64,000 nt of DNA, from assembly GCA_021292105.1 (NCBI GenBank), contig CM037874.1:15358615-15422614 (forward strand), written 5' to 3'. Origin of the DNA: Anadara kagoshimensis (lineage: Eukaryota; Mollusca; Bivalvia; Arcoida; Arcidae). A program made the translations under genes and the position numbers. Within the stretch, counting starts at the first letter, position 1. Each line of letters opens with the position of its first letter. The notes beneath the pieces are model-generated. The model saw nothing but the letters and a program-made list of their open reading frames with translations. It ran no database searches and had not been told where the DNA came from. Positions 1 to 8,379 of this stretch are shown here, one piece after another.

Positions 1-175
1 CTTTCAATTTGCGTTATAACGCCTTTCAATTCGCGTTATTACGCCTTTATTTCGCATTATAACGCATTTTAATTCGCGTTATAACGCCTTCAATTCGCGT
101 TATTACGCCTTTCTAAAGGCGTTATAACGCCTTTTTCGCATTATATAGCGCCTTTATTGCGCGTTATTACGCCTT
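1..175. repeat. CpG-rich 22-bp tandem array (window edge)
   Basis: About eight degenerate copies of a roughly 22-bp unit with core AATTCGCGTTATAACGCC, alternating TTATAACGCC and TTATTACGCC ends. The unit is partly self-complementary (GGCGTTATAACGCC). The array runs off the left edge, so its full length is unknown. A related TAACGCG-rich array lies at about 42.78-43.39 kb. Confidence 0.85.
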
Positions 176-617
176 TTAATTTTTTTATTCACGAGCTTAA
201 TAGGCTTTCGTACTAATTAGCTATAGTTTTAATGAATTTTTTTTTAAATGTGATATAAAGAAAGTTGTCTTAAAATCATATAATTGATATAAATCTAATT
301 GTGTTTATTTATTTCTTTGAACTCCGAAATAAGGTAATAGGGTGTAATATTATTTTAACAATTAGAATCATTGTCAAAATTGACACTGTGTTTCATTTAA
401 CAGACATTCTGACGTGTAAATTATCCTTTTAATTCGATTACAGAGGTTAAAAGATAGAAATCTTCCGCGTCTTAATAAATAATATTTAATTTGGAAAAGT
501 TACAGAATAAATTGTAAATATTTATTGTCTTGATAAGTAAAATTGTCTTAGCTGAAACTCCAGGCGGCAAATTTAGAATTAATAGCAGTACGCGCAAATT
601 TGTTGTAATCCTGGTAT
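176..617. other. AT-rich spacer, no feature seen
   Basis: No long open frame, splice-bounded exon or recognisable repeat was found here. Confidence 0.5.
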
Positions 618-815
618 GGGTACGTTTTGGCATAATTTTGGTTTAAAATCAACAAACAATATAAGTTATACAAGTTTTTTGGTGGGTACGTTTTGGCGGG
701 TACGTTTTGGAGGGTACGTTCTGGTATGGGTACGTTTTGGTAAAAAATGTGGTTACGTTTCGTCCAAAAATGGGTACGTTCTGGTAGGGTACGTTATGGC
801 AAGGGTACGTTTTGT
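618..815 (+). repeat. GGGTACGTTTTGG motif cluster
   Basis: About nine copies of GGGTACGTTYTGG, several 14-17 bp apart: exact or near-exact at 618, 684, 698, 712, 728, 772, 787 and 803, with a degenerate one near 751. The open frames across it on both strands simply translate the repeat and are not taken as genes. Confidence 0.8.
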
Positions 816-1304
816 CCTGCACCAGTACGAAATAGTCATGAAACGAAATCATTACAACCTGGAAGATGAATTTTTTTCGTGATTTTTATCAAAAAAGATT
901 CCATAGTGCGTTACAAGTTAGATATCATCGTTTTTATAATATAAAATATATATGTATGAAGGTAAGCATTGTGATTGTTTTAATGACAGGGGATATAAAT
1001 TAGGGTTCAGTCGCAGGTGCTTGGGGACAGGACCGACCCCCCCATCGACACTTGGGGTGATTTATCGTTCTTTTTGTTATATTTAAGTTTTATGCAGTGA
1101 TTCTCAATGCTATCGCCGGATTATATTGCGGAATCACTAAAACACAACATTTAGAAAAAAAAAACCAGTAGAGTCTCTGGTGATAACATTGAAAATATTT
1201 ATCCTCGACCGTCTGTGATTCGAGACTGTAATAGAAAACGAACTAAATTTGCTAACGCAACAAGAATTTGAGAGCTGAAAAATAGACAACTGATTTTCTG
1301 GATA
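816..1304. other. Spacer, no feature seen
   Basis: Unique-looking DNA up to the retrotransposon target site. Nothing coding or repeated was recognised apart from a short C run near 1040. Confidence 0.45.
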
Positions 1305-1308
1305 GTTT

Positions 1309-1489
1309 TGTAGTAAGTTTATTGGTTACTTACCTAATTATCGCAGGTTCAACGGTTAGATAGCTTCACTGGATTGCAATACACTCTCAATCACGTCTTC
1401 GTAATCTCCGGTCAGTCGTAGCTGTCACACAGTCGCCATTCTCCCTCTCGCTCTGTGACGTCACAACCTCGTTCCCAGAACTTACCACA
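1309..1489 (-). repeat. 3' LTR of the Gypsy element
   Basis: 181 bp, beginning TG and ending CA on the plus strand. The ends are near-perfect inverted repeats (TGTAGTAAGT against ACTTACCACA, 9 of 10 paired). Reading across, it matches the LTR at 10600-10780 base for base. It contains the 12-bp palindrome TGTGACGTCACA at 1454-1465, a full CRE (TGACGTCA). Confidence 0.95.
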
Positions 1490-1503
1490 TTCCTCCCCCT
1501 TTT
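1490..1503 (-). promoter_or_regulatory. Polypurine tract (plus-strand primer)
   Basis: On the minus strand, AAAAGGGGGAGGAA abuts the 3' LTR directly. An all-purine run in this position is the standard primer for second-strand synthesis in LTR retrotransposons. Confidence 0.85.
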
Positions 1504-1842
1504 AAAAATAGGTGCCCCTGCACCGACAGAATCTGGATGAAAGTCTTTACTCCATTCAAATCAGGAAGGAAAACAATTTTTTTTTTTTATATCTACAATT
1601 CTATGTTTATCAGTCACTGAGCAGTTCTTCCAATTCTATCTGAATGAAAACACTATTTGCACTAAGGCATTACGCCCGCCCCGCATAAACGGGATGTACA
1701 CAAAACAATAACTATTTACAGTCTCCAAAATTTTCGAATCATCTCATTTACACTGATTGAAATCTAGCATTATCCAAATACTTTTTGGTCAAATGCACTA
1801 CTTTATGATACTGAATGCAACTCTGTAGCAACCAACCCGAGT
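1504..1842 (-). other. 3' untranslated part of the Gypsy element
   Basis: Region between the TatD ORF stop and the polypurine tract. It holds a T run near 1577-1587 and no open frame. Confidence 0.6.
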
Positions 1843-3471
1843 CTATATATAGAATAAACGTTTTGCATTCTTCGTTGTGCATTCTGCCAGCAGTGCCAAG
1901 GTAGTATAACGCAACGCAGCAACTTTTTCAGCAACTTCACCAATGTACATTGGACTATTACAAAAAATTCCAGAAGGCGGCATGTATGGGGAGTCAGTTT
2001 CCACCAGTAACCTATTCTCCGGGATAAATCTCAAAGCTTCTAACTGTGTATTATCAAACTGTGTCACCAAATGAGTAAAACCAAAGTAAGTATTGGGAAA
2101 AATCTGCAACCATTTCTTAGCTGATGTGGTATTTCCGGTGAAACAATGCAACACAAAATTTTGAGAACGATGACACGAATCCTGTAGAATATCTAAAGCC
2201 ACTTTGTATAAATCTGAAGAATGTCTCTGAGCTGAGCGGATATGGAGAATAATGGGCATATATGGTTTCACCCAAGTAACAAGATCACGGAGAAAATGAA
2301 TCTGGCTCTCCACACTACAACTCCCAGGACTGGTGTCTAATCCAACTTCCCCCACTGCAGAGACTCTGTTGTTCTGAATGAGCTGCTTAAGCCTATCTAA
2401 CTGCTTCGAAGTAATGTCACCAACCTTCTTTGGATGTAGTCCCACAGCTACTCGCCACTTTTCCGCTACAGGCATCATGTCTGGGTACGATTCTGGATCG
2501 CAATATATAATCACTGCCCCAATCAGGTTTACATTAGGGACACATGGTGGGCGTTCTAACTGTTCACTGGTCCATCTTTCCATGGTGAGCAAACCTGTTC
2601 CCAACAACTTTTTACTGGATCTGTCCAAATGACAGTGAGAGTCAATCAGATTGCATGGAACTGACGATTCCTCGCACAAAACAACTCGTCTTGGTGAACG
2701 AACAACTTGAACATCCGTAATCTCTGAATCAGGATCTATCACTGTTTCTGACGCTCTAATAGCCAACACTCTGGCCAACAATGAATATGTCTGTGCATAT
2801 GCATAACGCGATTCTTTTAAGTTGTCAATGTTCGTCATGAAATCAGTTCCCATCTGGAGATAATCACGCAGCTGATTTGGCTGGAGATAGTAACTGAACA
2901 CCACCTGATATCTCCAATGGATCAAGATACACGGAGATATGACGGGTCTTAATACAAAGGTATTAGGTACCTCCCACTGATATAAATCACAAAGTCTAGT
3001 CATCTGGTTACGAGCTTTTCCCAAAATCTGACTCCTCCGAGGTATCTTAGAGTGTGACATTCCATTTACCCAGTTCACTAACTCCCATACACTCCTGCAC
3101 CCTGTAATACACTCTGCCAAATATAACAAAATTTCTCCCCGAATTCTATCCCAGTCACGAACTTTATCATCTCGAACTGGAGGCTGTGGATTATCCCACA
3201 TCACTCTTGGCAAATGGCTATGCTGAACATGAAACTTCAATTTCCGACCTACGAAGTTACATGTAAAAGCTGGGCAAGGCGAATTCCTAGGATCATCCAA
3301 CGAATATGATTTAGCTGCGGGCGGTTCCGTATTTAACGGAGGTAGGAACTCATCCTCACTCGACACAGATTCACATGCCAATTCCTCCTTTACCACCGGT
3401 TCCAGAACCACACTGCTTCTTTCCGATATACTCTCATACTCCAACTTTATGTCATTACTATTATTGCCCAA
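1843..3471 (-). CDS. Retrotransposon third ORF: TatD-type metallo-deoxyribonuclease (main part)
   Basis: 542-residue frame downstream of pol, where some Gypsy elements carry env. The C-terminal half (about residues 270-540) is a TatD-family nuclease, a metal-dependent TIM-barrel DNase. Every family metal or catalytic motif is present: DSHCHLD (H279, H281), GLHP, GEVGLD (E375), ILHIRSA (H410), LHCFTG (H442) and ETDSPY (D493). The N-terminal half is not recognised; it has a Cys-Cys-His-His-like cluster near residues 65-86 (CPAFTC...HVQHSH). The nominal start is TTG. The frame just upstream encodes a 96-residue piece overlapping by 25 bases, and one missing base near 3471-3474 (GATTGGG) would account for the break, so the true product is probably near 640 residues. 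Related host genes are called TATDN2-like. Role in the element is unknown. Confidence 0.88.
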   Translation of the reverse strand: MGNNSNDIKLEYESISERSSVVLEPVVKEELACESVSSEDEFLPPLNTEPPAAKSYSLDDPRNSPCPAFTCNFVGRKLKFHVQHSHLPRVMWDNPQPPVRDDKVRDWDRIRGEILLYLAECITGCRSVWELVNWVNGMSHSKIPRRSQILGKARNQMTRLCDLYQWEVPNTFVLRPVISPCILIHWRYQVVFSYYLQPNQLRDYLQMGTDFMTNIDNLKESRYAYAQTYSLLARVLAIRASETVIDPDSEITDVQVVRSPRRVVLCEESSVPCNLIDSHCHLDRSSKKLLGTGLLTMERWTSEQLERPPCVPNVNLIGAVIIYCDPESYPDMMPVAEKWRVAVGLHPKKVGDITSKQLDRLKQLIQNNRVSAVGEVGLDTSPGSCSVESQIHFLRDLVTWVKPYMPIILHIRSAQRHSSDLYKVALDILQDSCHRSQNFVLHCFTGNTTSAKKWLQIFPNTYFGFTHLVTQFDNTQLEALRFIPENRLLVETDSPYMPPSGIFCNSPMYIGEVAEKVAALRYTTLALLAECTTKNAKRLFYI

Positions 3472-3737
3472 TCCGAGTCACTCGTAACTGCCTCCCATTC
3501 CTGTGCCTGCATCATCTCCCTAATGAAGGGTGAAGTATCATCAATGTAAACGACTCTGTCCAAAATCTGTTCCCTTTGAGCCTGGCTCATTATTGGCAAT
3601 GTCCTCGGCACAGAACATGGTGGTATCTTCTCCGGTGAACTTTCCCTTATCACCAATTCCCCAGTTGCCTCATCAAAATAAACATACCGATCATCATCTT
3701 TCATCTCAACAACGTCCATCACACCTGACTCAGCCAT
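3447..3737 (-). CDS. N-terminal piece of the third ORF
   Basis: 96 residues starting at a good ATG (MAESGVMDVVEMKDDD), acidic, no recognised domain. It ends in TAA 25 bases inside the TatD frame. The join is a one-base shift of the same direction as the breaks in pol. It starts 146 bases after the pol stop, so it would be read from a spliced or internal message or by reinitiation. Confidence 0.7.
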   Translation of the reverse strand: MAESGVMDVVEMKDDDRYVYFDEATGELVIRESSPEKIPPCSVPRTLPIMSQAQREQILDRVVYIDDTSPFIREMMQAQEWEAVTSDSDWAIIVMT

Positions 3738-3883
3738 CCTGCTGCAGAATCACCTCACTACTTTTAGTAATTTTTACCGTGTACTCGGTACCACAATATC
3801 TTTATACACTTTCACTGAAAATAGAAAGCAAACACAAACATATTCAACTACTAACATATTTACATGGTAAGTTTACCTTACCT

Positions 3884-4483
3884 CTACCCCGAATTACTAA
3901 TTTCGCTACGTTGACAGGTAGGACAATGGTACCAAGTAAATGTTCCCGCTAATTCTGCTGTGACTCCCACACATTCGCCATGGTACCACTCGTCACAGAG
4001 ATCACATTCTATCATAAATCCACCGTGGTCACCTTTCTGGCACAAACAATACAAATTAGCACTGTCAGATGCTAGGATATCTTCCCCAGTCTTGATTAAA
4101 TTTTGGGCCCGTCTTAGCCACGTTGGAAGATTTCTATCCAAACACTTCTTCATTCTGTCATGATTAATAGTTAAAATCATCTTGTCTAGTTTGACTTTGT
4201 ACACATAGGATGATATTTTCTTTGCGACCACACCTGGTCCTTTCCATGGTGGATCTAATTTCTTGTTTCGCCCCTTTATAGTTGCTGTATCTAGTACATA
4301 TACCGCGTCACCCGTTTTGTATTCATGCTTTCGGATCTTTAAATCGTAATCGCGTTTCATGTACGACTGTGTTACTTTTATCCGCCTACGAGCGATATCA
4401 TGAGCCCTAAAAATTTCCTCCTTGAGTTTTGTCACATAATCTTCTTCATTTTCTGAATTTTTAGTCTCTGGTGATCGAAACAC
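3884..4483 (-). CDS. Integrase C-terminus plus PHD finger (end of pol)
   Basis: 199-residue frame continuing pol after a one-base break near 4491-4500. Residues 1-120 are the integrase C-terminal region (GPGVVAKKISSYVYKVKLD, an SH3-like barrel normally followed by a chromodomain or nothing). Residues 144-192 form a PHD finger with exact C4HC3 ligands: C146, C148, C160, C163, H168, C171, C187, C190, and the conserved W before the last pair (TWYHCPTC). PHD fingers of host proteins read histone H3 tails, so target-site choice on chromatin is a reasonable inference. The nominal GTG start is an artefact of the frame break. Confidence 0.88.
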   Translation of the reverse strand: MFRSPETKNSENEEDYVTKLKEEIFRAHDIARRRIKVTQSYMKRDYDLKIRKHEYKTGDAVYVLDTATIKGRNKKLDPPWKGPGVVAKKISSYVYKVKLDKMILTINHDRMKKCLDRNLPTWLRRAQNLIKTGEDILASDSANLYCLCQKGDHGGFMIECDLCDEWYHGECVGVTAELAGTFTWYHCPTCQRSEISNSG

Positions 4484-5394
4484 TAGATCAGATGGTAAGT
4501 TGATTCTCTTCCAAGCATCATGTGGTTAGGTGTTAGACCAGTCATCCTATTGACGGAAGAACGAATTGCACTAGCCAGTTGAGGCAAATACTCATCCCAA
4601 TCGGTTTGTGACTTGCTAACGAAGCAGCGTACAGCATCCATAAGTGTTCGATTGAAGCGCTCTACCTGGCCATTAGCGGATGGTCTATACGGGGTGGTTT
4701 TGGTTTTCTCAATATGGAGAGTTTCACAGAGCGACTTAAACAGACGACTTTCAAAATTTCGGCCTTGATCGCTGTGGATCTGAAATGGGCAACCAAACCG
4801 TGTGAAAAATTCATTCACCGCAGCTTTAGCTGTCATTTCCGCTGTTTGTGATGGTAACGGAATTATCTCCACCCACTTCGTGAACTGGTCGACCATAACC
4901 AAGATATGAGCATTTCCTTTGGATGACTCAGGAAGTGGTCCCAGAAAGTCAATATGGACGCGTTCCATGGGCGCTCCAGCATGATACTTTGTCAGAGGAC
5001 ATCTTGCCTTTCGGGTAGCCTTCTTATGTTTGTTACAGGTTCCACATGACTGCACAAACCGTTTGACAGATTCATTCATTCTATACCAATAGAATTTCTT
5101 TCGAATTCTCTCCCTTGTCCTGTCTATCCCCTGGTGCCCAGTTATTGGAAGATTGTGGTTTAACTGGGTTACCTCCGAAACAAATGGCTTAGGAACAACT
5201 AATCGCTGGTCGCCACTTTTGGAGAGATTCCACAACACATGCTGGTTGTCCAGATGGAACTGTTCTTTATTAACTAAATACTTTTTAGCTGCTGGTCCTG
5301 CTATAAACATATCAGCCTCTGGTGGTTCAGTCTTGTGTTCTAACCAATACAAGATTAACTGCAGATCTGGATCCTTCTGTTGTTCAGTTGACAA
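4483..5394 (-). CDS. Integrase core (pol)
   Basis: 303 residues. It has the H2C2 zinc-binding domain (GHQGIDRTRERIRKKF ... CGTCNKHK) and the DDE catalytic core: first Asp in VHIDFLGPLP, second Asp in IHSDQGRNF, Glu in ANGQVERFNRT. It inserts the reverse-transcribed DNA. It starts at TTG because the upstream frame was shifted out near 5410-5430; it stops at TAG where the next base is missing near 4491-4500. Confidence 0.93.
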   Translation of the reverse strand: MSTEQQKDPDLQLILYWLEHKTEPPEADMFIAGPAAKKYLVNKEQFHLDNQHVLWNLSKSGDQRLVVPKPFVSEVTQLNHNLPITGHQGIDRTRERIRKKFYWYRMNESVKRFVQSCGTCNKHKKATRKARCPLTKYHAGAPMERVHIDFLGPLPESSKGNAHILVMVDQFTKWVEIIPLPSQTAEMTAKAAVNEFFTRFGCPFQIHSDQGRNFESRLFKSLCETLHIEKTKTTPYRPSANGQVERFNRTLMDAVRCFVSKSQTDWDEYLPQLASAIRSSVNRMTGLTPNHMMLGRESTYHLI

Positions 5395-5470
5395 TTGTTC
5401 CTTTGTATACTGAATTCCAGTGAATTATTCTCCTGAGTGAGGACTTGAACTTCAATTTCTCTATCAGCAT

Positions 5471-6607
5471 CTACAAATCACCTTCACCTTCAAAAAGTCT
5501 AGAAAGACAGACTAATGTATCATGTCCAACAGCATCCATCTTTCCTTTTAGTACCGTGCTGGATAGTTTTGGGACCGTAGACAACGGTATCACATTATCC
5601 ACACTGACAAAGTCCTGCCACATCCGATGAACCCTCAGACAGTGCTTACATCCTCCACATGGCAGCATTTCCGGTTCCACATGAATCGACATCTCTTGAC
5701 AAGGTTTATCGGCTACTAATCTCGACAGAATATCCGCATTAACATGATGTTTTCCTGCACGGTGTTGGACTTTCACATGATATTGGCTTAACACCTCTAA
5801 CCACCTCGCTAACTGCCCCTGGGGTTCCTTAAAATTTATTAACCACTGGAGGCTACTGTGGTCGGTACGTACTACAAATTCTCGGCCTAGGAGGTAGTGT
5901 CTAAAATGCTGCACAAACCGAACTACAGCCAGAAGTTCCTTTCGAGTTGTACAGTAACGACGCTGAGCTGGGGACAATGTAAAACTACCATACGCTACCA
6001 CACGTTCTTTGCCATTCTGAACCTGTATCAACTCCGCCCCTATCGCCAGATCCGACGCATCCGTATCTAATATAAATTGATCTGTGGCATTCGGCAAGGT
6101 TAGTACTGGTGCTGTTTGCAGTGCTGTTTTCAGTATATCGTAGGCTTCCTGTTGGTCTTGCCCCCACTTAAAGGTATTTTTCCCGGTAATACCCGTTAAT
6201 GGCTTTGCAATTTTGGAATAACCTTTAATAAAATTCCGATGATAATTCACGAAACCTAAAAACTTTTCTACCTCTTTGGTATTGGTTGGAACTGACCACT
6301 TATTAATGGCTTCGACATACTCCCTACCTATCGCCATTCCGTCTTTATCTACTTTTCGGCCCAAGAAAGTAACTTCCGATTTGCACAAATCACATTTTTT
6401 CGGTTTTAATTTTATTCCGTGTTGACGGAAACGTTCAAACACTGATCTTAAATTTTTCAAATGGTCCGAAAAAGCTTTCCCCATCACCAGAATATCATCT
6501 AGGAAACATAATACTACTTGCCAGGTCAATCCACGTAATACCAGATCCATCGCTCTTGCATAAGTCGAAGGCGCATTGCAGAGACCAAAACTCATCCGCG
6601 TAAACAT
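5471..6607 (-). CDS. Reverse transcriptase palm/thumb and RNase H (pol)
   Basis: 378 residues. The first part carries FTRMSFGLCNAP and the catalytic FLDD box (CFLDDILVMGK, about residues 33-43). RNase H follows (about residues 185-310) with acidic residues in LDTDASDLAIG, TTRKELLAV, VRTDHSSL and HHVNADILSR. A Cys-rich tail (LPCGGCKHCLRVH) links to the integrase. The frame ends at TAG (5471-5473) after a TTT run; one extra T reopens it. Its start overlaps the previous pol frame by 16 bases. Confidence 0.93.
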   Translation of the reverse strand: MFTRMSFGLCNAPSTYARAMDLVLRGLTWQVVLCFLDDILVMGKAFSDHLKNLRSVFERFRQHGIKLKPKKCDLCKSEVTFLGRKVDKDGMAIGREYVEAINKWSVPTNTKEVEKFLGFVNYHRNFIKGYSKIAKPLTGITGKNTFKWGQDQQEAYDILKTALQTAPVLTLPNATDQFILDTDASDLAIGAELIQVQNGKERVVAYGSFTLSPAQRRYCTTRKELLAVVRFVQHFRHYLLGREFVVRTDHSSLQWLINFKEPQGQLARWLEVLSQYHVKVQHRAGKHHVNADILSRLVADKPCQEMSIHVEPEMLPCGGCKHCLRVHRMWQDFVSVDNVIPLSTVPKLSSTVLKGKMDAVGHDTLVCLSRLFEGEGDL

Positions 6608-8379
6608 AAATGATCGTATTTAGTGATGAATGCTGTCTTGGGCTGATCTTCTTCTTTAACATTAACCTGCCAGTATGCACTGTTTGCATCTAACTTTGAG
6701 AACCACTCATTCCCAGCTAGTGTGTCAAGGCATTCCTCAATAAGCGGTAATGGATACACATCTTTCTTGGTCACTGCATTTAATTTCCTATAATCTATTG
6801 CGTAACGAACTTTTCCGTCGGACTTCCTTATCAGCACTGGTGCCGCTGCCCATTCTGAAACACTAGGCTGTATCACTCCGGCTTTTAGCATTCTAGTAAG
6901 TTGTTCCTTTTCTTCATCCACGAATTGCAAAGGAGTTCTTCTCATTCTTAGCTTTATCGGGGCTGCTTGTCCAGTATCAATACAATGTTCAACTCCTTTT
7001 AAAGTTCCTATATCAAACTCATCCTTGGAAAAGATATCATTAAACTCAATTAACAGCTCTTTTAACTTCTGCTTTTGTTCAGCTGACAGCTTACCACTTG
7101 ACCTCTCTAACAAGTCTGTCCATTCATTAGAAAGTTCTCCCTGTTCTTCTTGGTCTTCAGTAATCGAATCCACTGCAACATCACTTTCCATGTTCTGAAT
7201 AGTTTCGGCTCTAGCTACAACTGTGTTTTTCTTTATGGTGAAATATCGGTCACTCGCATTCACCAAACAAAGGGTTGGCCGTTCCTGTTTATGGTATAAA
7301 CATCGTGGTATCAAAATAGGCAAGTCTTCATTACAAGCTTCTATAATGTAATTATCTAAAGTTTCCTCTAATTTTGCAGTTACATGCACAGCCGAATGCG
7401 GTGGGACAACAACACGCCGATCAATCCACACCTTCGATACTACCGGTATAGTCTTCTTAGGTCCTGGAGACATCTCCAACTTCTCGCCACCAATATTAAA
7501 AGTGAATTTCTCCAAATCAACTGTTACACCATACGTAACCATGAAATTCAGCCCTAGCAGCATATCATCCTGAATGGGTGCCACATACACCTCCATCTTG
7601 TAGCTTTTTGAACCCAGCGTTAAGTTGACCGGTCCCACTACGAAAGTCTTCATACGCATGCCTCGTCCTGCTGCGTGCATGAAAGTTTCCCGTAAAGTAG
7701 GTGGTTTATCCTTAAGCGAGTCATACAGCTTATCAGAGATGATACTCACTTCCGCTGCTGTATCCACGGCGGCAACTACTGGTCTATCTCCGACTAATAA
7801 ACTTAACCGTAGTAATGAGGTTTTGCCTAATTGCATCGTTGTGAAGACATGATCCCTCTTGTCTGCAACAGTGTTATGTTCCTGCAAGTCGTCACTACCT
7901 CTTGCATCATGGGGTGTGACCGTAAGACACGGTAGTTCCACCGGCCTAGTTTCACCACCACTCTCAGATGTCCCGTCCAACTTCTGAGCCACACCGACTA
8001 CCTTCTCGTTGTAATGAGATAACGCAATGCTTTTTCTCTTCTTGATGGTTCCGCATTTTCTATGTCTGCTTTTACCACTGCTCTTGTTACCTATTTCGAT
8101 ATCACTTCTATTGATTTCCACCATCTGATTTTCATCACATGCCGTTTCTTGATTATATACTTTTAAATCACTAATGTCCTGGCGATTTTTAACAATGTGG
8201 GTCGGAACCACGCCTACGGATCCGGCCCCTTCCTGTTTAAAGGTGTCTTCATCTCCTTTGGTTCTTGATTTTGCGTTTTGCCACAATCGCGTGCGATATG
8301 CCCCAATTCTTTGCACTTGTAGCACTGAAGATTCTTTGGGTCTTGATATACTCGGTTTCCCGGACTTCTTCTCTTCCAC
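6592..8379 (-). CDS. Pol N-terminal part: aspartic protease and RT fingers
   Basis: 595 residues in the -1 frame relative to gag, with 166 bases of overlap. Protease: active-site DTAAE near residue 203 and the later hydrophobic LLGLNF motif. RT fingers and palm start near residue 450 (IKLRMRRTPLQF, VRYAIDYRKLNAVT, KLDANSAYWQV with the first catalytic Asp). It is cut at 6592 in the RT; the next piece begins at 6607, and the three-base T run at 6608-6610 is the likely site of one lost base. Confidence 0.92.
   Translation of the reverse strand: MEEKKSGKPSISRPKESSVLQVQRIGAYRTRLWQNAKSRTKGDEDTFKQEGAGSVGVVPTHIVKNRQDISDLKVYNQETACDENQMVEINRSDIEIGNKSSGKSRHRKCGTIKKRKSIALSHYNEKVVGVAQKLDGTSESGGETRPVELPCLTVTPHDARGSDDLQEHNTVADKRDHVFTTMQLGKTSLLRLSLLVGDRPVVAAVDTAAEVSIISDKLYDSLKDKPPTLRETFMHAAGRGMRMKTFVVGPVNLTLGSKSYKMEVYVAPIQDDMLLGLNFMVTYGVTVDLEKFTFNIGGEKLEMSPGPKKTIPVVSKVWIDRRVVVPPHSAVHVTAKLEETLDNYIIEACNEDLPILIPRCLYHKQERPTLCLVNASDRYFTIKKNTVVARAETIQNMESDVAVDSITEDQEEQGELSNEWTDLLERSSGKLSAEQKQKLKELLIEFNDIFSKDEFDIGTLKGVEHCIDTGQAAPIKLRMRRTPLQFVDEEKEQLTRMLKAGVIQPSVSEWAAAPVLIRKSDGKVRYAIDYRKLNAVTKKDVYPLPLIEECLDTLAGNEWFSKLDANSAYWQVNVKEEDQPKTAFITKYDHLCLRG

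Noticed and set aside
1-175. CRISPR-like array
   Set aside because: The spacing is too short and there are no unique spacers; this is a direct tandem repeat in a eukaryotic genome.
649-882. Open frames on both strands across the GGGTACGTTTTGG cluster
   Set aside because: They translate a DNA repeat on either strand and have no family or splice context.
1843-3471. Env-like glycoprotein in the third ORF
   Set aside because: No signal peptide, membrane segment or fusion motif is seen; TatD motifs explain the C-terminal half.
6592-6607. Programmed frameshift inside the reverse transcriptase
   Set aside because: No slippery heptamer in phase, it falls inside the catalytic domain, and the same one-base loss recurs in unrelated genes.
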